A stretch of DNA of 6,823 bases from Bacteroidales bacterium (GTDB lineage Bacteria > Bacteroidota > Bacteroidia > Bacteroidales > VadinHA17), in the NCBI GenBank assembly GCA_003520925.1, contig DOTV01000008.1, positions 30,905 through 37,727 of the forward strand, in the 5' to 3' direction. Under the pieces are notes generated by a model that worked only from the letters and a program-made list of their open reading frames with translations, did no database searches and was not told the origin of the DNA. Position numbers and translations under genes: made by a program. Positions 1-6,515 of this stretch are shown piece by piece (position 1 is the first letter of the stretch; each line of letters opens with the position of its first letter).

Positions 1-253
1 TAATATGTGCATTTATGAATACTTTTTTGAAATCGGCAAGGTCTGGCTCGTCATCTCCGATCGGCTTACCGTCAATAACAAATATCCTTATTGATTTTCC
101 AATCTGCGGTGCCGCAAGACCCAATCCTTCCGACCTGTATAATGTTTCAAAAAGATCAGCAATAATCTGTTCCAGTCCGGGATAATTCCTGTCAATATCT
201 TCCGCTACTTTCCTTAAAACCTGATGGCCATATATAACTATAGGATATACCAT
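1..253 (-). CDS. def: Peptide deformylase, N-terminal part (cut by window edge)
   Basis: Peptide deformylase removes the formyl group from the N-terminal formyl-methionine of nascent proteins in the cytoplasm. The 84 visible residues begin MVYPIVIYGHQVLRKVAEDI. Residues 43-52 read GLGLAAPQIG, which is deformylase motif I (GxGLAAxQ); its glutamine (Q50) helps stabilise the transition state in this family. The next segment, IRIFVIDGKPIGDDEPD, fits the strand and loop that follow motif I. The metal-binding motifs II (EGCLS) and III (HExDH) lie beyond the left edge, so activity cannot be judged here. The ATG at 253 fits the usual family N-terminus, and no Shine-Dalgarno sequence is visible. It starts 16 nt after the ruvX stop on the same strand, so the two are probably one operon. 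From memory, Bacteroidota often continue from def to a TPR-protein gene and thrS-infC, which would lie left of this window. Confidence 0.95.
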   Translation of the reverse strand, partial: MVYPIVIYGHQVLRKVAEDIDRNYPGLEQIIADLFETLYRSEGLGLAAPQIGKSIRIFVIDGKPIGDDEPDLADFKKVFINAHI

Positions 254-269
254 ATCAAAATTAAAAATT

Positions 270-710
270 TCACACCTGATGCCTGACGTCCGACGCCAGT
301 CGCCTTCTGTCAAGAAATGACTGAAGAATAATTGAAGCACTTATCTTATCCACCATCGTCTTATCCTGCCTCCCTTTCTTACTGACTCCACCGTCGATCA
401 TTGTTCTTTGCGCCATGCCCGAGGTGAACCTTTCATCAACCTTATTAACAGGTACCCCGGGGAACATCTTCCTTAGTTTCTTAATGAACGGATCTATATA
501 TTTAACAGATTCACTTGGTTGATTGTTCAATGTCATGGGATACCCTACAACAAACTCTTCAACCGGTTCTGCTTTTACATACTCCAGGAGAAAGCTTTCA
601 AATTCATGATTTTTAACGCTCTTCAATGGTGATGCAAAGATCTGAAGCGGATCCGTAACTGCAATTCCGATTCTTTTTGTTCCGAAGTCGATGCCGAGTA
701 TCCTTCCCAA
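270..710 (-). CDS. ruvX: YqgF/RuvX family pre-16S rRNA nuclease (putative Holliday junction resolvase)
   Basis: This is a 146-residue RNase H-fold protein of the YqgF family. E. coli YqgF takes part in 5' maturation of 16S rRNA; the family was first annotated as a Holliday junction resolvase. Visible motifs are GIDFGTKRIG at 6-15 with the first acidic residue D8, VVGYP at 54-58, VDERFTS at 91-97 (D92, E93), and DKISASIILQSFL at 121-133 (D121). These are the expected catalytic acidic positions, and the length is close to the usual ~138 residues. The start is a TTG at 710: an in-frame TAA lies three codons upstream, and the next in-frame Met (residue 60) is far inside the fold. A CTG directly before the TTG is a less likely alternative. 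No Shine-Dalgarno sequence is seen. The last ~10 residues, after the conserved fold, are encoded by a degenerate 7-nt repeat. A strong hairpin lies just upstream, and def follows 16 nt downstream. Confidence 0.93.
   Translation of the reverse strand: MGRILGIDFGTKRIGIAVTDPLQIFASPLKSVKNHEFESFLLEYVKAEPVEEFVVGYPMTLNNQPSESVKYIDPFIKKLRKMFPGVPVNKVDERFTSGMAQRTMIDGGVSKKGRQDKTMVDKISASIILQSFLDRRRLASDVRHQV
275..309. repeat. Degenerate heptanucleotide tandem repeat in the 3' end of ruvX
   Basis: On the plus strand the sequence can be cut into successive 7-mers CCTGATG, CCTGACG, TCCGACG, CCAGTCG and CCTTCTG. The first three differ from a CCTGACG consensus at one or two positions; the last two are weaker and may be chance. 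The unit length is not a multiple of three, so a change in copy number would shift the frame of the RuvX C-terminus. This is seen in the sequence. That it is a true repeat rather than chance is only an inference. Confidence 0.4.
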
Positions 711-727
711 CAGATATTAAATATTAT

Positions 728-760
728 TAGTAGAGCCACCTCTGAGAGGTGGCTCTACTA
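728..760 (-). terminator. Perfect 15-bp inverted repeat after nifJ, probable terminator or palindromic repeat element
   Basis: The left arm TAGTAGAGCCACCTC (728-742) and right arm GAGGTGGCTCTACTA (746-760) are exact reverse complements around a 3-nt loop. The hairpin begins 10 nt after the nifJ stop codon and ends 17 nt before the ruvX start, a position that fits termination of the nifJ transcript. Neither flank has a proper T-tract: the nifJ strand continues ATAATATTTAATATCTG. It is therefore not a textbook intrinsic terminator. It could equally be an RNA-processing or 3'-end stabilising hairpin, or one copy of a dispersed palindromic repeat. The hairpin is certain; the role is inferred. Confidence 0.6.
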
Positions 761-770
761 TTCTGAATCA

Positions 771-3700
771 TTATTTCGTTTCCGGTTCGTAAACCATTCC
801 GGCAAGGCGCTGGTATGATTTATATCTCCATTTTGCATTCTCCTCGGCAGCTTTGAAGAGCACATCTGCCTGATCAGGGAATGATTTTATAAGAGACGTA
901 TAGCGTACTTCCGACATCAGGAAAGCCTGGAATTTTGACCAGTCAGGCTCTTTTGAATCGAGGATGAACGGATTCTTTCCCTCTTTCTCAAGAAGCGGAT
1001 TATGCCTGTATAGATGCCAGTACCCTGATTCTACGGCTAATTTTTCCTGAGCCTGGGTCTTGCCCATTCCATCCCTCAGTCCATGATTGATACACGGTGA
1101 ATAGGCTATTATAAGTGACGGGCCGGGATATGCTTCAGCCTCCTTGATAGCTTTAAGGAATTGGGCATTGCTTGAACCCATTGCAACCTGAGCAACATAA
1201 ACATAGCCGTAGCTCATCGCCATCTGACCAAGATCCTTCTTTCGGATCTTCTTGCCGGATGCAGCAAACTTGGCTACCGCTCCTGCAGGTGTTGATTTTG
1301 AAGCCTGTCCTCCTGTATTTGAATATACTTCAGTATCTAGAACAAGAACATTAATATCCTCACCTGATGCAAGAACATGGTCGAGACCTCCGTAGCCAAT
1401 GTCATATGCCCATCCATCGCCGCCAAATATCCAATGGGATTTCTTGACAAGATACTGTTTGAGGCTTAATATCTCCTTTGAGTTTTCCGATTTATCTTTT
1501 TCACAGGCTTCAACTACTTTGGCAGAAGCTTTCCTTGATGGTTCAGCAAGGTCCTTGTCTCTCAGCCACTCTTCAAAAGCGGTCTTTGTGTCAGGGTTGA
1601 TGCCGTTTGCCAGGGATCCGGTCATCAGACGTTCTATTCTTTCTCTCATCTTGGCAGTACCGAGTGAAAGTCCATAACCGAATTCTGCATTATCCTCAAA
1701 AAGTGAGTTAGCCCATGCTGGTCCATGCCCGAGTTTATTGTGAGTATAGGGTGTTGATGGTGCTGATCCTCCGTAAATTGAAGAACATCCTGTAGCATTT
1801 GATGCAATTATCCGGTCGCCATAAAGTTGAGTGATTGCCTTAATATAGGGTGTCTCCCCGCAACCTGCGCAGGCTCCTGAGAATTCAAAAAGGGGCTGAG
1901 CAAACTGGCTGTTCTTAACATTAACGAACTTGTCGACCACGGTGTCTTTATATCCAACCTTTTCGTGCATGTAGGTCCATCGGTCTGCTTCATGAAGCTG
2001 CGTTTCAAGCGGCTTCATTACAAGAGACTTGATTTTTGACGGACAGACATCGGCGCAGTTGCTGCATCCTGTGCAATCATATACGCTAACCTGAATTTTG
2101 AATTTGTATTTCTTAAGTTCTCCCGGGATCCCCTGGATGGTTTTTGTCCCTTCAGGTGCATTTGCAAGCTCCTCCTCAGTCAGAAGAAATGGACGGATAG
2201 CAGCATGAGGGCACACATATGAGCACTGGTTGCACTGGATGCAATTTTCAGGCTGCCACTCAGGTACATTTACTGCGATCCCTCTTTTTTCATAAGCTGA
2301 CGTACCCGACGGGAAGGTTCCGTCTTCCCTTCCTTTAAATGCACTGACAGGAAGATCATCGCCTTTCATGGCATTCATCGGCTCCATAACATCACGGATA
2401 AAATCAGGAATATTGCGTGTGTCTTTTTCTATTTTAACAACAATTTTCGTCCACTCTGCAGGTATCTCAACTTTAGTGACATTACTGCCTTTATCAACTG
2501 CTGCATAATTCATGTTAACAACATCCTCTCCTTTTCTGCCATAACTCTTGTAAATGAATTTCTTCATTTCCGATTCGGCTTTCTCATAAGGTATCACATT
2601 AGCCACTTTGAAAAAAGCTGCCTGCATTATTGTATTGGTCCTTGAACCCAGACCAAGCTCCTCTGCTATAGCTGTTGCATTAATTATGTAAAAACTTATT
2701 TTATTTTCGGCCAGATACTTCTTCATATGGTCGGGCAGACGCTTCTTTGTCTCTTCTGAATCCCAGATTGAGTTCAGAAGGAAAGTTCCTCCCTGTTTGA
2801 GGCCTTTAAGCATATCATATTTATCGAGATATGATGGAACATGACATGCTACAAAATCGGGAGTATTCACAAGATAAGGTGAGCGGATCGGCTTATCTCC
2901 AAAACGGAGGTGCGAAGTTGTTATTCCACCTGATTTCTTTGAGTCGTAAGCAAAGTATGCCTGGCAATATTTATCGGTTGTTTCACCAATAATCTTGATT
3001 GAGTTCTTATTCGCCCCAACTGTTCCGTCTGAACCAAGTCCGTAAAATTTAGCTGAATATGTACCCGGCAGCGCGACATTAATCTCCGGAACAACCGGCA
3101 GGGAAGTGAAGGTGACGTCATCGACAATACCGACGGTGAACTGGTTTTTCGGTTCATTGAGCTTCATATTTTCGAAAACCGAAAGGACCTGGCCCGGAGT
3201 GGTATCCTTCGAACTTAATCCGTAACGGCCTCCCAGGATCACAGGTCGCTCGGATCTGTCGTAGAATATTTCTTTTATATCAAGATAGAGCGGCTCGCCT
3301 GGTGCCCCTGGTTCTTTAGTCCTGTCAAGTACTGTTATTCTCTTAACAGATTTCGGTAACACATTGAAGAAATATTTTGAGGAGAAGGGACGGTAAAGAT
3401 GAACTGTTATGAGGCCAATCTTTTCACCTTTAGCCCTTAGATAGTCAATAACTTCCTTTGTTGTGTCGGTTACTGAACCCATTGCGATTATAATATTTTC
3501 AGCATCAGGGGCACCATAGTAAGTAAATGGTTTATATTCCCTGCCTGTCAGCTTAGATATTTCACCCATATATGAGTTGACTATATCAGGAATAGGCTCA
3601 TAGAAAGGATTTATTGCCTCTTTGGCCTGGAAGAATATATCAGGGTTCTGGGCTGTTCCTCTTGTAACCGGGTGCTCAGGGTTCAGGGCATTCTCGCGGA

Positions 3701-4310
3701 ACCGGGCAAGAGCTTTCAGATCAAGAAGTTTCTTAAGGTCATCCATTTCAAGAACTTCTATTTTCTGAACTTCTGCTGAGGATCTGAATCCATCAAAAAA
3801 GTGAAGGAACGGAATCCTTGATTTGATAGCAGTAAGATGAGCAACGCCTGCAAGGTCCATTATTTCCTGGACACTTCCGCTTGCGAGCATGGCAAAGCCG
3901 GTTTGTCTTGTAGCATAAATGTCGCTGTGATCACCAAAAATTGAAAGGGCATGAGCTGCAAGTGTCCTTGCGCTTACATGGAAAACGCCGGGAAGAAGCT
4001 CTGCCGCAATTTTATACATGTTCGGGATCATAAGTAGCAATCCCTGCGATGCAGTAAAGGTTGAGCAAAGTGCGCCTGTCTGTAAAGTACCGTGAACTGC
4101 ACCGGCAGCTCCGCCTTCCGACTGCATTTCAACGACTTTAACTGTTTCACCGAAGATGTTCTTTAACCCGTTGGCAGCCCATTCATCGACATATTCTGCC
4201 ATTGTTGATGAAGGCGTAATAGGATATATGCAGGCAACCTCGCTAAACATATATGCAACATGCGATGCAGCCTGATTACCATCGCATGTCATAAATTTTT
4301 TTGTTCCCAT
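771..4310 (-). CDS. nifJ: Pyruvate:ferredoxin (flavodoxin) oxidoreductase, single-chain
   Basis: This cytoplasmic enzyme (1179 aa) oxidises pyruvate with CoA to acetyl-CoA and CO2 and reduces ferredoxin or flavodoxin; it is central to anaerobic carbon metabolism. Domains in order are: pyruvate/TPP-binding N-terminal domain with YPITPSS (29-35), E65 and R115; domain II (~260-410); gamma-type domain III (~415-630); EKR motif (674-676); a two-cluster ferredoxin domain with CxxCxxCxxxCP at C690/693/696/700 and C746/749/752/756; and a C-terminal TPP domain. The proximal 4Fe-4S ligands C814, C817, C842 and C1073 are present, as are the GDGWAYD motif (964-970) and N998 in the TPP/Mg site. All match the Desulfovibrio africanus enzyme with a 1-2 residue offset. 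It lacks the ~50-residue C-terminal extension of that enzyme, as many homologues do. The ATG at 4310 gives the standard N-terminus; there is no Shine-Dalgarno sequence. Tandem -7-like motifs upstream suggest its own promoter. Confidence 0.98.
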   Translation of the reverse strand: MGTKKFMTCDGNQAASHVAYMFSEVACIYPITPSSTMAEYVDEWAANGLKNIFGETVKVVEMQSEGGAAGAVHGTLQTGALCSTFTASQGLLLMIPNMYKIAAELLPGVFHVSARTLAAHALSIFGDHSDIYATRQTGFAMLASGSVQEIMDLAGVAHLTAIKSRIPFLHFFDGFRSSAEVQKIEVLEMDDLKKLLDLKALARFRENALNPEHPVTRGTAQNPDIFFQAKEAINPFYEPIPDIVNSYMGEISKLTGREYKPFTYYGAPDAENIIIAMGSVTDTTKEVIDYLRAKGEKIGLITVHLYRPFSSKYFFNVLPKSVKRITVLDRTKEPGAPGEPLYLDIKEIFYDRSERPVILGGRYGLSSKDTTPGQVLSVFENMKLNEPKNQFTVGIVDDVTFTSLPVVPEINVALPGTYSAKFYGLGSDGTVGANKNSIKIIGETTDKYCQAYFAYDSKKSGGITTSHLRFGDKPIRSPYLVNTPDFVACHVPSYLDKYDMLKGLKQGGTFLLNSIWDSEETKKRLPDHMKKYLAENKISFYIINATAIAEELGLGSRTNTIMQAAFFKVANVIPYEKAESEMKKFIYKSYGRKGEDVVNMNYAAVDKGSNVTKVEIPAEWTKIVVKIEKDTRNIPDFIRDVMEPMNAMKGDDLPVSAFKGREDGTFPSGTSAYEKRGIAVNVPEWQPENCIQCNQCSYVCPHAAIRPFLLTEEELANAPEGTKTIQGIPGELKKYKFKIQVSVYDCTGCSNCADVCPSKIKSLVMKPLETQLHEADRWTYMHEKVGYKDTVVDKFVNVKNSQFAQPLFEFSGACAGCGETPYIKAITQLYGDRIIASNATGCSSIYGGSAPSTPYTHNKLGHGPAWANSLFEDNAEFGYGLSLGTAKMRERIERLMTGSLANGINPDTKTAFEEWLRDKDLAEPSRKASAKVVEACEKDKSENSKEILSLKQYLVKKSHWIFGGDGWAYDIGYGGLDHVLASGEDINVLVLDTEVYSNTGGQASKSTPAGAVAKFAASGKKIRKKDLGQMAMSYGYVYVAQVAMGSSNAQFLKAIKEAEAYPGPSLIIAYSPCINHGLRDGMGKTQAQEKLAVESGYWHLYRHNPLLEKEGKNPFILDSKEPDWSKFQAFLMSEVRYTSLIKSFPDQADVLFKAAEENAKWRYKSYQRLAGMVYEPETK

Positions 4311-4356
4311 TTTATATAGAATATATAGTTGATAATTATTTTTTAAAAAGAAAGTG

Positions 4357-4372
4357 CAAATTTACAAAAATA
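4357..4372 (-). promoter_or_regulatory. Tandem Bacteroidota -7 promoter motifs upstream of nifJ
   Basis: On the minus strand two perfect matches to the Bacteroidota -7 consensus TAnnTTTG lie back to back: TATTTTTG (4372-4365) and TAAATTTG (4364-4357). Transcription from them would begin around 4350-4358, giving an AT-rich nifJ leader of roughly 40-50 nt. No TTTG -33 element is visible at the usual 19-20 bp spacing, where the upstream sequence is the end of rho. The motifs are seen directly; promoter activity is inferred. In AT-rich DNA such octamers also arise by chance. Confidence 0.5.
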
Positions 4373-4381
4373 TCCTGACCG

Positions 4382-6190
4382 TTATCCTCCGTTCATCGAA
4401 ATCAGGAACTCTTCATTTGATTTTGACTGCATTAACCTGTCGCGGAGGAATTCCATAGCCTCCACTCCATTCATATCAGTAAGATAGTTCCGGAGAACCC
4501 ATATTTTCTGAAGTATGTTCTTATTAATCAGGAGATCTTCACGGCGTGTACTTGAGGCCGGTATATCAATTGAAGGGAATATCCTTCTGTTCGAAAGCTT
4601 CCTGTCGAGCTGAAGTTCCATATTGCCGGTTCCCTTGAATTCTTCGAAAATAACATCATCCATTTTTGATCCTGTTTCGGTAAGGGCCGTGGCAATTATA
4701 GTAAGGGAGCCTCCGTTCTCAATATTACGGGCGGCACCGAAGAAACGTTTAGGCTTGTGAAGGGCGTTTGAATCGACACCTCCCGATAATACCTTTCCCG
4801 AGGCGGGGGCAGTTGTATTGAACGCCCTGGCCAGACGAGTAATGGAGTCGAGAAGGATTACCACATCATGTCCGCACTCGACAAGGCGCTTAGCTTTTTC
4901 AAGTACTATGTTGGCTATTCTGCAATGCCTTTCGGCAGGCTCATCAAAAGTTGAAGCTATAACTTCAGCCTTGACATTTCTTGCCATATCGGTAACCTCT
5001 TCAGGCCTTTCATCAATCAGCAGGATCATCAGATACACTTCCGGGTGATGTTTTGCGATGGCATTGGCAATTTCCTGAAGGAGGATTGTCTTTCCTGTCT
5101 TCGGCTGGGCAACAATAAGCCCGCGCTGTCCTTTTCCGATGGGAGAGAACATATCTATTACCCTTACTGAAAGAGAACCCTCTCCCGGTGTGCATAAGGT
5201 AAATTTTTCGTTCGGGAAAAGCGGTGTGAGGAAATCAAACGGAACCCTGTCGCGAATAAAATCAGGACTTCTTCCGTTTATCTCATCAACCTTGATAAGC
5301 GGGAAATATTTTTCACCCTCTTTTGGTGGACGTATTGAACCTTTTATCGTATCACCGGTTTTTAGTCCAAACAGCTTTATCTGAGACTGTGAAACATAAA
5401 TATCATCCGGGGAGTTGAGATAATTATAATCGGGAGATCTCAGAAAACCATAACCGTCAGGCATTATTTCAAGGACACCGGTATTATAGATAATTCCTTC
5501 AAATTCATAGGGTTTTTCCTTCTTTTCTTCTCTTAATGGCTGTATCTCAGGGATTATCTCTTTAACCGGAGGATCAATAATTATATCTCCTCCTGAAATT
5601 ACATTTTCAACAGGTTTTGACTCCTCATAAATAGGCTCATCACCATTAAGGGGAAGAGAAGTTTCAACTACTATTTCTGGTTTTTTTTCTTCTCTTGTAA
5701 TAAACCGGTCATCTCTGAATCTCGGATCCCGCTCTCTTCTGTCGGAGAATTTCGGATCGCGCTGCCAGCGGGGAATCCTTGTTTCTTCCTTTACCGGTTC
5801 TGCATTCTTAAAGAGATCAGGCTTATCTTCGGTTTTATCATACCTTGTTTCATGATCCCTGTTATCCGGTATGGCTGTTTCTGGTTTTTTCAGATCGTCG
5901 GGCGAAACAAGTATTACAGGTTCGACCGGACGGTTTATAACAGGTTTCACCATTCTGGGCCTTTTACCCCTCCTCTGGCTCTGATCACGCATCTGATCGT
6001 TCAGAGGGTTAAAATTTTTGGCGTCTAAACTGTTTTTCCTTTTTTCAGTTGCTTCAATAGCCTGCTGATCAAGGATTTTATAGATCAGATCCTGTTTTTT
6101 CAAAGATTCTGACCTTTTGATTTTAAGTTCTCTGGCTATATCCCGCAACTCGGGAAGCAGCTTGTTGCTTAACTCAAGAATGTCGTACAT
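4382..6190 (-). CDS. rho: Transcription termination factor Rho with long disordered insertion
   Basis: Rho is a hexameric RNA-dependent ATPase/helicase that ends transcription at C-rich rut sites. The 602 residues contain an N-terminal Rho_N helical domain (1-47, MYDILELSNKLLPELRDIAR...), a ~180-residue low-complexity insertion (48-229), the RNA-binding cold-shock-like domain (~231-306, with DGYGFLRS) and the RecA-like ATPase. Walker A is QPKTGKT (362-368). The catalytic glutamate is in LIDERPEEV (E394). Walker B is DVVILLD (442-448). The Q-loop region is SGKVLSGGVDSNALHKPKRFFG (two adjoining parts, 464-485). R536 and R549 correspond to E. coli R353 and the R366 arginine finger. E. coli Rho has 419 residues; the extra length is the insertion, a known trait of Bacteroidota Rho. 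The ATG at 6190 gives the standard family N-terminus without a Shine-Dalgarno sequence. It is divergent from rpoD and lies 71 bp upstream of nifJ. Confidence 0.98.
   Translation of the reverse strand: MYDILELSNKLLPELRDIARELKIKRSESLKKQDLIYKILDQQAIEATEKRKNSLDAKNFNPLNDQMRDQSQRRGKRPRMVKPVINRPVEPVILVSPDDLKKPETAIPDNRDHETRYDKTEDKPDLFKNAEPVKEETRIPRWQRDPKFSDRRERDPRFRDDRFITREEKKPEIVVETSLPLNGDEPIYEESKPVENVISGGDIIIDPPVKEIIPEIQPLREEKKEKPYEFEGIIYNTGVLEIMPDGYGFLRSPDYNYLNSPDDIYVSQSQIKLFGLKTGDTIKGSIRPPKEGEKYFPLIKVDEINGRSPDFIRDRVPFDFLTPLFPNEKFTLCTPGEGSLSVRVIDMFSPIGKGQRGLIVAQPKTGKTILLQEIANAIAKHHPEVYLMILLIDERPEEVTDMARNVKAEVIASTFDEPAERHCRIANIVLEKAKRLVECGHDVVILLDSITRLARAFNTTAPASGKVLSGGVDSNALHKPKRFFGAARNIENGGSLTIIATALTETGSKMDDVIFEEFKGTGNMELQLDRKLSNRRIFPSIDIPASSTRREDLLINKNILQKIWVLRNYLTDMNGVEAMEFLRDRLMQSKSNEEFLISMNGG
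5504..6049 (-). other. Low-complexity, charged insertion in Rho (residues 48-229)
   Basis: Between the Rho_N domain and the cold-shock-like RNA-binding domain lies a stretch rich in R, K, E, D, P, with few aromatic or large hydrophobic clusters, so probably disordered. A basic part around residues 72-83 (QRRGKRPRMVKP) is followed by mixed-charge sequence. Residues 144-163 hold two RDP[KR]F units ten residues apart. The last third alternates acidic runs with I/P/V. In Bacteroides thetaiotaomicron a comparable Rho disordered region has been reported to drive phase separation and aid gut fitness; a similar role here is only an inference. Confidence 0.8.
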
Positions 6191-6263
6191 AATAATGAAA
6201 GATGTGAAATAAAAGAGATTTTAAAATTTGTTATTGGATAACCAGACTAGTAAATGATTCTGA

Positions 6264-6281
6264 GCCGGTGGGAAAACCGGC
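6264..6281. other. GC-rich 6-bp hairpin in the rho 5' leader region
   Basis: GCCGGT (6264-6269) and ACCGGC (6276-6281) are exact reverse complements around the 6-nt loop GGGAAA (plus strand). This is the only GC-rich structure in an otherwise AT-rich intergenic region, about 75 nt upstream of the rho start. No T-tract follows on either strand, so it is not a typical terminator. If rho is transcribed from the motif near 6415, this hairpin lies in its leader RNA. Confidence 0.45.
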
Positions 6282-6359
6282 ACAATAATAGCAAAATAAA
6301 TAATAAGTTGTATTAATATTGAAAAAAAGCTTTGGGAATTACCTGAATAAAAAACAATC

Positions 6360-6384
6360 TGATATTCAACAGCAGTAAATATCA
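6360..6384. promoter_or_regulatory. 7-bp inverted repeat, possible operator
   Basis: TGATATT (6360-6366) and AATATCA (6378-6384) form a perfect inverted repeat with an 11-nt spacer, 18 bp between arm starts, which suits a dimeric regulator. It lies between the candidate divergent promoters and rho. It may also be a weak RNA stem or chance in AT-rich DNA; no regulator family can be named. Confidence 0.25.
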
Positions 6385-6410
6385 ACTGCAATGTATGCGA
6401 AAACTCTGAC

Positions 6411-6443
6411 TTTGCAAAAATATTTTATGACAATATGATTTTC
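6411..6443 (+). promoter_or_regulatory. Candidate promoter for rpoD
   Basis: A TTTG (6411-6414) is followed after 19 bp by TATGATTTTC (6434-6443), which resembles the Bacteroidota -33 TTTG / -7 TAnnTTTG arrangement, but with one extra base and C in place of the final G. Transcription would start near 6450, about 65 nt before the rpoD ATG. A weaker alternative -7 is TCTGTTTG (6480-6487), one mismatch from consensus but lacking a TTTG at -33. Both are tentative. Confidence 0.3.
6415..6422 (-). promoter_or_regulatory. Candidate -7 element for rho
   Basis: On the minus strand the octamer TATTTTTG is a perfect match to the Bacteroidota -7 consensus TAnnTTTG and is identical to one of the two motifs before nifJ. 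It would give a rho leader of roughly 215-220 nt. No matching TTTG -33 element is seen at the expected distance. A one-mismatch alternative, TTATTTTG on the minus strand (plus 6292-6299), would give a leader of about 95-100 nt. Confidence 0.35.
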
Positions 6444-6515
6444 GAGTAAGATTTTTTATTAAAATTGTACCTTAAGCCTTCTGTTTGACTAACTAATCTG
6501 TCCTAACCTGTAGTA

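Larger units (their letters stand above)
6191..6515. other. Divergent rho-rpoD intergenic region
   Basis: This 325-bp AT-rich stretch separates two divergent genes and holds no credible coding sequence. It contains a GC-rich 6-bp hairpin near rho, a 7-bp inverted repeat in the middle, and adjacent promoter-like motifs for both directions around 6411-6443. Both rho and rpoD must be transcribed from within it unless promoters lie inside the opposite gene. No tRNA or recognised riboswitch is seen. Confidence 0.75.

Noticed and set aside
1172..1677. Plus-strand open frames of 60 and 92 codons inside nifJ
   Set aside because: They lie antisense to conserved PFOR sequence around the TPP site and the preceding linker, show no domain-like pattern, and have no promoter motif; they are shadows of nifJ.
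2041..2260. Separate ferredoxin-like gene within the PFOR region
   Set aside because: The two CxxCxxCxxxCP motifs are in frame with both flanking PFOR domains and form the standard ferredoxin domain of the single-chain enzyme.
1808..3157. Minus-strand open frames of 66 and 78 codons in another frame of nifJ
   Set aside because: The nifJ frame is intact and conserved across these stretches; the alternative frames are Ser/Arg/Leu-rich shadow translations.
4311..4381. Intrinsic terminator after rho
   Set aside because: The 71-bp gap is A/T-rich but has no GC-containing stem followed by a T-run on the rho strand.
4818..5384. Open frames of 60-81 codons overlapping rho on both strands
   Set aside because: All overlap the conserved ATPase or RNA-binding domains of Rho and resemble no known protein.
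6360..6389. H-type pseudoknot from TGATATT/AATATCA and GCAGT/ACTGC
   Set aside because: The two stems overlap in pseudoknot order, but no nucleotide is left between the 3' arms to span the 7-bp stem, so both cannot form fully together.
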